Assembly (NCBI RefSeq): GCF_002982115.1
Contig: NZ_CP019980.1
Location: 1,682,001-1,746,000, forward strand
Origin: Lysinibacillus sphaericus
Lineage (GTDB): Bacteria; Bacillota; Bacilli; Bacillales_A; Planococcaceae
Length of the DNA: 64,000 nt
Direction: 5' to 3'
Shown: one piece after another, positions 54,457 through 63,339 of the stretch
Numbering within the stretch: the stretch's first letter is position 1
How the letters are laid out: every line of letters starts with the position of its first letter
Program-made: the position numbers and the translations under genes
Notes under the pieces: model-generated
What the model was told of the DNA's origin: nothing
Seen by the model: only the letters and a program-made list of their open reading frames with translations
The model's database searches: none

Positions 54457-54494
54457 ATTATCTAAGGGACTATATAGTTCCTTAGATAATTTTG
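54457..54494 (+). terminator. terminator or attenuator after the tube gene
   Basis: ATTATCTAAGGGAC (54457-54470) pairs with GTTCCTTAGATAAT (54477-54490) with one wobble around TATATA, followed by TTTT. Genes continue 30 bases later on the same strand, so partial termination is more likely than full. Confidence 0.7.
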
Positions 54495-54523
54495 AATAAT
54501 CCTAATACAGGGGATGAAAAATA

Positions 54524-54955
54524 GTGAAAAATCATTATGAAACTTTAGGTGTCAGCAGACAAGCCACCCAAGATCAAATTAAGCTTGCATACAGAAAATT
54601 ATCTAAAAAGCATCATCCTGACGTAAGTGGAGGCAATAAAGAGTCCGAAAAAATTTTTTTAGAAGTACAAGAAGCTTACAAAGTATTGAAAGATACGTCT
54701 ACTAGAGAGGCCTACGATGCTCGCCTGAATGGGACGACAAAAAACAGTGATCATAGTTATGAACATTCGACAAAAACAAAAGCTCAAACAACTACCCATC
54801 AACAAGCATTTAATATGAATGATATTGAGAAAAATTTCGAACATTTTTTTGGATTTAATCCAAAAACGAAAGAAACATCATCCACACTGCATAAAACAGC
54901 AAAGAAGAACCCTTTAGATACAACTGATTTATTCGAACGTTTTTTTAATAAATAA
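54524..54955 (+). CDS. J-domain (DnaJ-like) protein
   Basis: 143 residues from GTG at 54524. Residues 1-68 form a complete J domain: NHYETLGVSRQATQDQIKLA, the catalytic HPD in KHHPDVSGG, and AYKVLKDTSTREAYD. The rest is polar and low in complexity, ending with two similar short motifs around FEHFFGF and FERFFNK. There is no zinc or substrate domain of DnaJ. J domains stimulate Hsp70 ATPases; the large actin/Hsp70-fold protein encoded at 60654 is the likely partner (inference). Confidence 0.87.
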   Translation: MKNHYETLGVSRQATQDQIKLAYRKLSKKHHPDVSGGNKESEKIFLEVQEAYKVLKDTSTREAYDARLNGTTKNSDHSYEHSTKTKAQTTTHQQAFNMNDIEKNFEHFFGFNPKTKETSSTLHKTAKKNPLDTTDLFERFFNK

Positions 54956-54984
54956 AACAAGTTTGCGAGGAGGAGAATGCTATC

Positions 54985-55563
54985 GTGAATAATATGAAAA
55001 ATACTGTAGAAGTAAACACGTACAATGCAAATAGACAAATGATGATAAAAATTATCGATATTATCATCGTAATCATCGCCTTCTTTTTTATTTTATATGT
55101 ATTTGTGATGAATCAGGACTTTCTGTTGAAAATTATTATTGGGTCGATGCTGGCAATAATTATCATTGCTTATGGATTAATTAAATACGAAGCAAAAGAG
55201 ACAATGTATGAATATACAGATACAAATATTCAGAAAATTGTATTGCTCAATGAACGTGGGGCAGAAGTAGAAGAATGGTTGTTAAATGATAAAACCTCCA
55301 TGTTGATTGGCAAAAGCTCTAGTGAACAAGAGGTAGATATTGATTTAACTGGCACGGAATATGAATCGCTTATCAATTATGAACATGCTGTTTTAAATTG
55401 TGTATCTGGTATGTGGTACATAGAAGACATAGACTCTGTAAATGGTGTCGGTATAAAAAAAGCACACAAACGTGTAAAAAGTAGTTTAAAACAGGAAAAT
55501 CCTTATCGCTTAAATAGTGGCGATATTATATACATAGCAAATACACGAATTTTAGCAAAATAA
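54985..55563 (+). CDS. membrane protein with C-terminal FHA domain
   Basis: 192 residues from GTG at 54985 with AGGAGGAG upstream. Two membrane helices (about 22-44 and 48-66) are followed by a cytoplasmic FHA domain (about 100-190): SMLIGKSSSEQEVDID, the NYEHAVLN stretch in place of the usual SxxHA, and IEDIDSVNGVGIK matching the D-x-x-S-x-N-G block. FHA domains bind phosphothreonine, so this could be a membrane receptor for proteins phosphorylated by the kinase at 50103. Confidence 0.75.
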   Translation: MNNMKNTVEVNTYNANRQMMIKIIDIIIVIIAFFFILYVFVMNQDFLLKIIIGSMLAIIIIAYGLIKYEAKETMYEYTDTNIQKIVLLNERGAEVEEWLLNDKTSMLIGKSSSEQEVDIDLTGTEYESLINYEHAVLNCVSGMWYIEDIDSVNGVGIKKAHKRVKSSLKQENPYRLNSGDIIYIANTRILAK

Positions 55564-55608
55564 AAAGTTGCTAAATTTGTTGCCAAGATGAAGATGGAGG
55601 TTAATGAT

Positions 55609-56133
55609 ATGAGTTTGATTAGATGTACAAATGGTCACATGTTTAGTTCAAGAAGACATAGAAATGTTTGTCCTTATTGTAATGTAACGGTTGAACAGGA
55701 GCCTAGAACTACTACAGCAACAGCGGTGGCAGAAGTAGATGATAAAACGATGCCCTATCTTGGAGAAATGGACGGGATTGACCCTGTAACAGGATGGTTA
55801 GTTTGTATTGAAGGGCCACCAATGGGACGTGACTATCGAATTTTGTCTGAGAAAAATTTCATTGGCCGAGCAGAAGATATGCATATACGAATAATCGGTG
55901 ATAATAGCATTTCCAAACGTAATCATGCAGTTATAGTATACGATCCTAAAAAAAGAAATTTCTATCTTCTTCCAGGAGATGCATCTGGCTTGGCTTATTT
56001 AAATAATGAAGCAGTTTATACACCAACAGAGTTAGCGGCCTACGATGTTATTCAATTAGGAAGAAGTATGTTTTTATTTATTCCCCTATGTGGTGTTCAC
56101 TTCGAATGGGAAAACAACCAAAGCGAGGAATGA
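55609..56133 (+). CDS. zinc-ribbon plus FHA domain protein
   Basis: 174 residues from ATG at 55609; GGAGG upstream rules out the earlier ATG at 55588. The N-terminus has CTNGHMF and CPYC, a short zinc-ribbon-like element. The FHA domain (about 60-165) shows FIGRAEDMHIRI, SISKRNHAVIVYD with the key Ser-Asn-His, and GLAYLNNEAV. No membrane segment, so it could carry phosphothreonine signals between cytoplasmic and membrane parts. It ends six bases before the phosphatase gene. Confidence 0.78.
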   Translation: MSLIRCTNGHMFSSRRHRNVCPYCNVTVEQEPRTTTATAVAEVDDKTMPYLGEMDGIDPVTGWLVCIEGPPMGRDYRILSEKNFIGRAEDMHIRIIGDNSISKRNHAVIVYDPKKRNFYLLPGDASGLAYLNNEAVYTPTELAAYDVIQLGRSMFLFIPLCGVHFEWENNQSEE

Positions 56134-56139
56134 TGAGAC

Positions 56140-56982
56140 ATGGATCAGACACTACTATCTTACATAATTGTACTTAGTTTCATTGTCGTCATCATGGCTT
56201 TGCTCATCCTACGCAAGATTCTTATGCGTAAAGGAGAGCTCGGCAAGATAGAAATAGGAAATGGTCAAACTATTGGCAGACGAGCCGAACAAGATGATTA
56301 TTTCTCTACAGTTGAAACAAAAGTTGGCACGATGGCAGTTCTTGCAGACGGCATTAGCGGATTAGCCAATGGAAGAATGGCAAGTACAATCGCAGTTACC
56401 ACATTTATTCAAGAGTTTATGAAGCAAAAAAGTATAGCAAATATACAATCTTATTTTAAGGAAACGGCCTTAACAAGTAATCGCATGATTGTAGAAAATT
56501 TAAATGGTTCTAATGGGGGAACCACTTTAGTAGCTGCAGTAATTGATAAGGAAGGTTTCCTACATTGGGGAGCTGTTGGAGATAGTGTTATTACGCTATT
56601 TCGAAATGGAGAATTTATAGCAATTAATCAAAAACATATCTTTGAATCTGTATTAAAAGAACGTTATATTTCAGGAGAAATTTCTCAACTAGAAGTTCAA
56701 GAAAACCCACTTAAAAAGAGACTTATTAATTATCTAGGATATGAGGGATTTAAAAATTTAGATACTGGAAATAAACCGATTCAGCTAAAAAGAGGGGATA
56801 AGGTCTGTCTATTTAGCGATGGCGTCTACGATACCTTAACAGAAGTAGAAATGGAAAGAATCCTTTCTCAGCACGCTCCTCCTTATGATATTGCTCAAAA
56901 TATAATCAAAGCTGTCGAACAAAAACGCTTAAAAAATCAAGACAATGCAACCATTGTGATATTAGAGAAGACATGGGCTTAA
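56140..56982 (+). CDS. membrane-anchored PP2C-type Ser/Thr phosphatase
   Basis: 280 residues. One N-terminal membrane helix (about 5-24), then a PP2C domain facing the cytoplasm. Metal-site residues are present: DDYF near the start, VLADGISG, GGTTLVAAVI, WGAVGDS, LFSDGVYD and NQDNATIVI. It is probably active and counteracts the kinase at 50103, as PppA does for PpkA in type VI secretion (family knowledge). It lies in the same direction and tightly packed with its neighbours. Confidence 0.85.
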   Translation: MDQTLLSYIIVLSFIVVIMALLILRKILMRKGELGKIEIGNGQTIGRRAEQDDYFSTVETKVGTMAVLADGISGLANGRMASTIAVTTFIQEFMKQKSIANIQSYFKETALTSNRMIVENLNGSNGGTTLVAAVIDKEGFLHWGAVGDSVITLFRNGEFIAINQKHIFESVLKERYISGEISQLEVQENPLKKRLINYLGYEGFKNLDTGNKPIQLKRGDKVCLFSDGVYDTLTEVEMERILSQHAPPYDIAQNIIKAVEQKRLKNQDNATIVILEKTWA

Positions 56983-57029
56983 TGATTGTTAAGATGTGCA
57001 TCTGATTAGGTTAGTGAAGAAGGAGGAGA

Positions 57030-58664
57030 ATGATGAGAAAGGAAAACAGCGACTTCAAAACAAGCTTTCTATCTGAAGCGGGTTCATTTATGCAAAATAA
57101 AGATTACTTTGCTTATGCGGAGCTGGATGATGTTGCTTGCTGGGTAGCAGTGAAAGGGCTAGATTCTGATCAAGAAATCAATAGTGCAGAATTAGCAGTA
57201 AAAGGCATTCTGGAAAAGTTTATGGAAAAACCTTCGATGTCTAGAAAGAGAATAAAAAAGTATATAAAAAATGCCCAAGCTGTTCTTCAGGCCCAAAGCT
57301 TAAGGGTAAGGTTAAAAGCAAGCATTATCATGGTCGTCTCGGATTACTCTAAAATGATCTATGCCGTAGCAGGAAACTCCCGACTTTATCACTTTCGAAA
57401 TGGCATCGTGACTTATAAAAGCAATGATCAAAGTTTAGCAGATGAACTAGTGAATGATAGAAACCGTTCTCTCGATATCAGCCATCATGAAGAAAGAAAT
57501 AATTTACTCAATTATCTTGGTAAACCATCAAATTTCCAACCGTATATTTCGAAAAAGATGAAACTTATGGATGGCGATGTGTTGCTACTATGCACAGCTG
57601 GATTTTGGGAAGAAGTTAGTGAAATTGAAATGGCTGATGCGTTGGAAAGTATAAAGGATCCGGAGCAATATACTGAATTATTAGAAGAAGTACTATTAAG
57701 TAGGCAGCGCAAAGTTGTCAATAACTATACAATGGCAGCGATATTTGCTAATAAAGTTTATCAAGAAACAAACAAGAAAAAAATGAAATACATCAAAATG
57801 ATTGCTGCTGCGCTTATTGTAACATTAATTGTTGGGGGTAGTACGATTTACTATCAAGCAAAACAAGCAAAAAAATTAGCAGAATTAACAGTAGAGATGA
57901 AAGAGCATGAAAAGACAGGAAACTTGAATTTCCAAGATGGGAATTATGCGGATGCTTTACTGGAATATAGTGAAGGCAGAAATGCTGCGAAAAAATTAAA
58001 AGACCCTGTACATAGAAATTTGCTTGCGAAAAAATTAAGAGTAACACAACTCATCATAAATGGAGATAAGGCATCTGAAGAAGGGCAATTTTCTGAAGCA
58101 ATGGAACATTATGAAAAAGCCAATAAAGAAGGAAAACTTATAAAAGGTTTTGGAAAAGAAGTCATTGAACAAAGAATTGCGAATATGGGTTCCATCGTAC
58201 AAATTGTGGAAGCTATCAAGGATGGAGATTTTCGATTTGAGGCTGAAGATTATAATGGTGCCTTAGAAATCTATCAAAAAGCAAGAAAGAAAGCGCTAGC
58301 TGTTGCTTTTACTGGTGAAGAGCAAATCAAGACAAAAATTGAAGAAACAGAAGAAAAAATAGCTGAACTAAAGAAGGCTCAGAAACAATTACAAGCTGAA
58401 GGTTTAGAAAAGAGTGGAGACCAAAGCTATGCACGTTTAGATTACGGGAAAGCAATTGAATCTTACACATTGGCTCAGGAAATTTATCAGGAAACAGAGT
58501 TACTTGCAAAGGTTTTAGGACTAGAGCGAAAAATTATGAATGCAAATGATAAATTAAACCCAGTTCCTCAAGGACAAGCAGCTGACACTGCAACCCCATC
58601 GATGGATGAAGCAACAGGCGCTGAAGAGCCTTCAAATATGGAGATGATGAAAGAAGGAAAGTAA
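57030..58664 (+). CDS. pseudo-PP2C membrane protein with external helical/TPR region
   Basis: 544 residues. Residues 1-245 follow the PP2C order but the metal-binding Asp are lost: CWVAVKGLD where ADG is expected, LCTAGFWEE where SDG is expected, NNYTMAAIF where DNxT is expected. A single membrane helix follows (about 253-272). The outside part is Lys/Glu-rich, with three TPR-like units around QDGNYADALLEYSEG, EEGQFSEAMEHYEKA and ARLDYGKAIESYTLA, and a coiled coil between them. It is probably a binding or sensing protein, not an enzyme. AAGGAGGAG lies before the tandem ATG at 57030. Confidence 0.75.
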   Translation: MMRKENSDFKTSFLSEAGSFMQNKDYFAYAELDDVACWVAVKGLDSDQEINSAELAVKGILEKFMEKPSMSRKRIKKYIKNAQAVLQAQSLRVRLKASIIMVVSDYSKMIYAVAGNSRLYHFRNGIVTYKSNDQSLADELVNDRNRSLDISHHEERNNLLNYLGKPSNFQPYISKKMKLMDGDVLLLCTAGFWEEVSEIEMADALESIKDPEQYTELLEEVLLSRQRKVVNNYTMAAIFANKVYQETNKKKMKYIKMIAAALIVTLIVGGSTIYYQAKQAKKLAELTVEMKEHEKTGNLNFQDGNYADALLEYSEGRNAAKKLKDPVHRNLLAKKLRVTQLIINGDKASEEGQFSEAMEHYEKANKEGKLIKGFGKEVIEQRIANMGSIVQIVEAIKDGDFRFEAEDYNGALEIYQKARKKALAVAFTGEEQIKTKIEETEEKIAELKKAQKQLQAEGLEKSGDQSYARLDYGKAIESYTLAQEIYQETELLAKVLGLERKIMNANDKLNPVPQGQAADTATPSMDEATGAEEPSNMEMMKEGK

Positions 58665-58668
58665 CGTG

Positions 58669-59943
58669 ATGAAAGAGCTCATGTTTGAACGGTTACGTAA
58701 AGTTGAAAATTTAGAGCAACGGCAACTGTTAAAAGATATTGTTAGTGGCGTATTTGTCAATTTAATAGACTATCAAGAAGAAATGAATAAAAGGCTAGAG
58801 GAACGGATATTCAATGAAATTGATGATTTGGAAAATAAGTACGATATTTATGTCACACTTTGTGCAAAAGAAGATGTCGATCCAATTCATGATTGCTTAT
58901 TCCCGATGCTCCCATCTGATCTTGATAAGCAGCCAATCGATGCGGCAACATTGCTCGATTCACTAAATGAACATAAAAAAACAGTCCTTCTTACATTGTT
59001 CTTACAATGTGATACATGGCAACTTAATCAATTAATTACGGAACAAAGACTTTTTACAGGAACACTATTAACGACAGATGGATCTGTAGAGGTTAAGGTG
59101 CGTTTGCAAAAAAATACAATGTATTTAGATGAAATTGAAAAATTATATCCTATATTTCATATGAATGGGTTACCGTGGAAAACAATCAATCATCCCTTTG
59201 CCCACAAGTTTTTTGATGTTGTGTTAGTTGAATGTCCGACCTTCAACGAGGATACGGAGATTATTAACATAACCATTGATTTACAAGAGTTTGAACAAAT
59301 GAAACACCTGAACATGGTACCATTGTGGAACATTCAAAGGCACGAAGTAAAAAATGTAGGATTTCCAATACCTGCAATTGATAAAGTGAATTATGAACAT
59401 GTCCTTTCGCTTCGAAAAATGGGAAACCAGCATGGCTATCTCATTGAAAGTGATGAAAACAATGTTAGATATGTTAAGCGCTCCGACAGTGAATTGACGG
59501 TCGTATCTCCGCAAGATAAATCGGGAAGTTGGCAATTATTAAAAATAGCACAATTGGAAAAAGAAAAGATTGGCAAGTTACATTACGAGCTACTGTCTAA
59601 TCGCAGAATGGATCGTTTTATGCATAAATTTGCTAGTAAGTATAGCGTAAATGTGAAAACAAAAGGAGAAATAATTCGCCTAGTTAATTCATTTGAAATA
59701 GCAGAAAAACTAGAACTTGTTGACATAAAAATTATGGAGGCATTCCAAGGCAAAAGTTTTAGCTATGCAGCCAATCCTTTTTTAATAAATATGTTAGGCG
59801 AGCACAGTAACAAAAAAACGATGTTGTTGGAATTTAAAGCGAAAGAGGCCAAAAATTTTATTTCAAACGACATCTTAAGCTTTCTAGTGGCCGAAGTACA
59901 AAGGCAGTTCTTTGAATATAAATGCGAAGGTACATGGCTATGA
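58669..59943 (+). CDS. unknown protein of the contractile-injection locus
   Basis: 424 residues from ATG at 58669 (GAAGGAAAG upstream; a GTG directly before is possible). Soluble, no signal peptide. The N-terminus has two long helices (QEEMNKRLEERIFNEIDDLE), then strands such as YDIYVTLCAK and LYPIFHMNGLPW. I do not recognise the family. Position within the operon, between the signalling genes and the Hsp70-like gene, would fit a structural or baseplate part, but that is a guess. It overlaps the next gene by four bases. Confidence 0.6.
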   Translation: MKELMFERLRKVENLEQRQLLKDIVSGVFVNLIDYQEEMNKRLEERIFNEIDDLENKYDIYVTLCAKEDVDPIHDCLFPMLPSDLDKQPIDAATLLDSLNEHKKTVLLTLFLQCDTWQLNQLITEQRLFTGTLLTTDGSVEVKVRLQKNTMYLDEIEKLYPIFHMNGLPWKTINHPFAHKFFDVVLVECPTFNEDTEIINITIDLQEFEQMKHLNMVPLWNIQRHEVKNVGFPIPAIDKVNYEHVLSLRKMGNQHGYLIESDENNVRYVKRSDSELTVVSPQDKSGSWQLLKIAQLEKEKIGKLHYELLSNRRMDRFMHKFASKYSVNVKTKGEIIRLVNSFEIAEKLELVDIKIMEAFQGKSFSYAANPFLINMLGEHSNKKTMLLEFKAKEAKNFISNDILSFLVAEVQRQFFEYKCEGTWL

Positions 59944-60629
59944 ACTATATTTGGGATTTTCTTATTAGTGCAGAAGAGAAGGGTTTTAGTAAAAAGGATA
60001 TTCAATTTATGCTTGCTAAAACATTCTCACCATATATGGAACTAAGTCCACCATTATTAAATACACAAGATGTAGTGCAACATATGGAGATCAATCCATA
60101 TTATCGCTTTGATGAAATATTTAAAGACCTATTTCATCCTGACAATTTAACAGATTTGGAATTAAGAGAATACTTACTCGATATCGTCCTTCATTTTCTA
60201 GCCGATATTGATCGCATGCAAGGTATGAATAAGAGAGAATATTATGTTCGATTTATATTGAAAGAAATGGAAATGAACGTATTCGGAGAACGAGTACGGG
60301 ACAATTTATATGCTTTGACGAAAAAGGAACAAGAAATAGTAGTACTCAATCTTTTAAGGTTATATCAAACAGGAGATGCTATTTATCTGTTAAAAGATAC
60401 ACTCAAAAAGCTCTTTAAGCACTGTGTTATTTATGTTAGATCAGAGGAACACGATGAGCTACTGTTATACATTGCTCAAAAAAAGACTGAACGCAATGAT
60501 AGCAAAGTGCAGCTTATTCAAGAACTGTTTTTGCCAGTAAGTTTCCATATGGAGGTTTATTGGGAATATCACTTTGGCATAATCGGTACAGAGGAGACCA
60601 TGAAGCTAGATCAAATAGCCCTTTATTGA
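59940..60629 (+). CDS. unknown protein of the contractile-injection locus
   Basis: 229 residues from ATG at 59940, in the ATGA overlap with the gene before; the frame reaches back to 59922 but the overlap start is the common one. Helical and acidic (EIFKDLFHPDNLTDLELREY), no membrane segment. The C-terminus LFLPVSFHMEVYWEYHFGI has the strand pattern often seen at the end of tail or baseplate wedge proteins; this is a weak resemblance only. Cotranscribed with its neighbours. Confidence 0.6.
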   Translation: MNYIWDFLISAEEKGFSKKDIQFMLAKTFSPYMELSPPLLNTQDVVQHMEINPYYRFDEIFKDLFHPDNLTDLELREYLLDIVLHFLADIDRMQGMNKREYYVRFILKEMEMNVFGERVRDNLYALTKKEQEIVVLNLLRLYQTGDAIYLLKDTLKKLFKHCVIYVRSEEHDELLLYIAQKKTERNDSKVQLIQELFLPVSFHMEVYWEYHFGIIGTEETMKLDQIALY

Positions 60630-60653
60630 TCTTTTAGCGGAGGAGGATGCAGG

Positions 60654-63299
60654 ATGAATAAATATTCGTATAAGCTGTATGCGAATAATCGTTACACAGA
60701 AAAGAAGTATATGACATTTACACGGGTTGAGTTAATGGAGATGACAACTTTCCAACTTCGAAATATTTGCTACAAGGAAAAGTTGGTTACAGGTCTTATG
60801 AATACTCTTACAAGAGATCAACTCATCGAAACGATATTGCGTTATCGTGGTGCTGAAGAAACCCTTCTTATAAAAGAGCGGAAAGATGGGGGTTTTGAAC
60901 GAGTTGAAGCAGCGATGCAAACATATTTAAAGACGCCTCTTTCTGATAATGGAGAAATTAAAATTCCTGCAAAGATGAGTTTATATAATGGCATGAAAAT
61001 CGATAAGCCTGATCAGTATCTCGTAGAAACAGGTGGATTTCTTACAGAGTCCAATGTGTTGCTAGTGAATGAGCAGCTTGAGCTATGTGGTCTTCTGAAT
61101 TTACGCAAGGATGACCAATATCCAAATCGTTATTTTCTAGCTGCAGATCAAGCAATTGGCATTAGACAAACGAAAAACAAAAATTACAGCTTTATTTTTT
61201 TAAGAAAACAAGATTCAGAGTATATGTACAAAACGTATTATCAAGAACATCCGCTACCACCTACTAATCTCCATTATTATAAGGTACCTATACCAGATTT
61301 AGAAATTAAAGAACTTGAAACAACTACAGCTATTCTTGCAATCGACTTTGGAACGACTAATACGACGGCAGGAGTCTATTTAGATAGTGATTATGTGTCC
61401 TCGCCATGTAGTCACGATTTGCTCAATAAAAGAATTCACTTAAATACCATAAACTTTGTTGCTTTTCCTGATTCTCTCCATCAAAACGAATGGATTGAAG
61501 TAGTACCGACTGTGATGAGTGTGGCAGATTGTTCGAATCCAGATCAAATAAACTATCATGTCGGTTATGATGCTTTAAAGATGATGAAAAAAAATAGCTA
61601 TACCTCTCTTGCCACAAAGTTTCAAGGAATTAAACGATGGGTTAGTAATTATACAAAATTAGAAGAAGTAATGGATGCAAACGGCAATACAGCCATTGTT
61701 CCTCGTAGTCAAATTATAAGGGAATTTTTGTTATATATAATACGCATGGCGGAGCATCAATTTAAATGTCGCTTTAAGCATTTGCATATTTCCAGTCCAG
61801 TGAAACTAAAGACACAATTTTTAGATATGTTCCACGCCATATTGCCAGAATATCAAATTGAAACTGAGCATGCACTCGATGAAGGAATGGCCGTACTCTA
61901 TAATACAATTGCTAATCAAATCGAGAATAATAGCTTTATGGATGGAAAAAAGTATAAAGCACTCGTAATTGATTGTGGAGGTGGTACGACCGATTTATCG
62001 TCTTGTCAATTTGCAATAGAGGATGGACATATTTCTTATAAAATTGATATCCATACAACGTACGAAAATGGAGATACAAATTTTGGCGGTAATAATATTA
62101 CCTATCGAATTTTTCAATTTATGAAAATTGTCTTTAGCAATTATTATAGTCGTGGCACAAGCGTCTACGATATTGATACTTTCATTGATATACCTGGCAA
62201 GGATATCTATCGCTATGTCGACGATTATGGTGTGGAAGCGGTCTATGAACAATTTGAAAAGGCCTTTCGTGAAGCAGAAGACATTATTCCTACACGTTTT
62301 AAAGAATATGAAAATCGTACGCGTGATGAGTATTTGCGCGTGCGCAATAATTATTATTTTTTATGGGAAATGGCTGAGGAAATGAAGAAGGAGTTTTTCC
62401 GAAAAACAGGCATTTTACGAAGTCGTTTTTATTCGGAAAAAGATTTACAGCAGGAGAGCGATTTGAACGTAACTGCTGTTGACCGATGGTGTCTATCTTT
62501 AGTAGAAAACAATCAATTCAAAGATGTGTATGATTATCCGAACGTATTTTTTAATATTAAGGAAATTAACCATCTTATTAAGGCTGATATATATGATATT
62601 GTACGAGAGTTTTTGGAAGAGTTTTATGAAAATGGACAACTTAGCGAATATTCAATTATTAAGTTAACAGGCCAATCGTGTAAAATTGATGCTTTTCGTG
62701 AGGCATTAAAGGAATTTGTACCTGGACGAAGTATTGAATTTAGGCAAAAGGCTGACAACGTCGGGAAAGTACCTGAACTAAAATTATCTTGTTTAAGAGG
62801 CGCACTGCGTTACTTAAATGCCAAAAAGATAGGCATGATTGAAACGAATGTCACGAACCATGCGCCTGTTGTGCCTTATGCTGTTAGTGCTTTTACACAT
62901 AACCGCCAAGAAAAATTACTGATAAGCAGTTTAGAACGACTGAACCAAATTCATGGCAGCATTTCTCGACCTTGGGGTGTGACGGAAGTTGAATTCTTCC
63001 TAACGGGTAGCGATAACCAAACGCCATATAAATATATTTATATAAACCGTAAAGAAGACTTTACGCCGACTCTATATGAAAATATCGCAGCGCAATATCA
63101 AGATAAAATTCCACAAGATGAGACGGATTCCATTACAAATGGCGAAGTGAAGTTCTTTGTATTTGCCGCAGAAGATCACTGGGGTTTCCATGTCGTTCCT
63201 GTAGCGAGAAGAGAAGAACAACTTTTTGTTGGCAATAAAGCATTCTTTGCGTTTGAAACGGAGTTATCCGAATTAGATTTCTTCGACGGCTTAAAGTAA
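60654..63299 (+). CDS. large actin/Hsp70-fold ATPase with SAP-like N-terminus
   Basis: 881 residues, soluble. Residues about 22-66 look like a SAP or Rho-N helix-extension-helix (LMEMTTFQLRNICYKEK to LTRDQLIETILRY). From about residue 225 the actin-type ATPase blocks appear: phosphate 1 AILAIDFGTTNTTAGVYL, connect and phosphate 2 ALVIDCGGGTTDLSS (about 437), and the adenosine motif IKLTGQSCKIDAF (about 670). A long helical insert lies between. No classical Hsp70 substrate domain follows. With the J-domain protein it may form a dedicated chaperone pair, possibly for sheath remodelling in place of a ClpV-type ATPase (inference). GGAGGAGG precedes the start. Confidence 0.75.
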   Translation: MNKYSYKLYANNRYTEKKYMTFTRVELMEMTTFQLRNICYKEKLVTGLMNTLTRDQLIETILRYRGAEETLLIKERKDGGFERVEAAMQTYLKTPLSDNGEIKIPAKMSLYNGMKIDKPDQYLVETGGFLTESNVLLVNEQLELCGLLNLRKDDQYPNRYFLAADQAIGIRQTKNKNYSFIFLRKQDSEYMYKTYYQEHPLPPTNLHYYKVPIPDLEIKELETTTAILAIDFGTTNTTAGVYLDSDYVSSPCSHDLLNKRIHLNTINFVAFPDSLHQNEWIEVVPTVMSVADCSNPDQINYHVGYDALKMMKKNSYTSLATKFQGIKRWVSNYTKLEEVMDANGNTAIVPRSQIIREFLLYIIRMAEHQFKCRFKHLHISSPVKLKTQFLDMFHAILPEYQIETEHALDEGMAVLYNTIANQIENNSFMDGKKYKALVIDCGGGTTDLSSCQFAIEDGHISYKIDIHTTYENGDTNFGGNNITYRIFQFMKIVFSNYYSRGTSVYDIDTFIDIPGKDIYRYVDDYGVEAVYEQFEKAFREAEDIIPTRFKEYENRTRDEYLRVRNNYYFLWEMAEEMKKEFFRKTGILRSRFYSEKDLQQESDLNVTAVDRWCLSLVENNQFKDVYDYPNVFFNIKEINHLIKADIYDIVREFLEEFYENGQLSEYSIIKLTGQSCKIDAFREALKEFVPGRSIEFRQKADNVGKVPELKLSCLRGALRYLNAKKIGMIETNVTNHAPVVPYAVSAFTHNRQEKLLISSLERLNQIHGSISRPWGVTEVEFFLTGSDNQTPYKYIYINRKEDFTPTLYENIAAQYQDKIPQDETDSITNGEVKFFVFAAEDHWGFHVVPVARREEQLFVGNKAFFAFETELSELDFFDGLK

Positions 63300-63339
63300 G
63301 CACTCAAAAGTGAAAACAAGAAAAGAGGTGGGTGACAGC

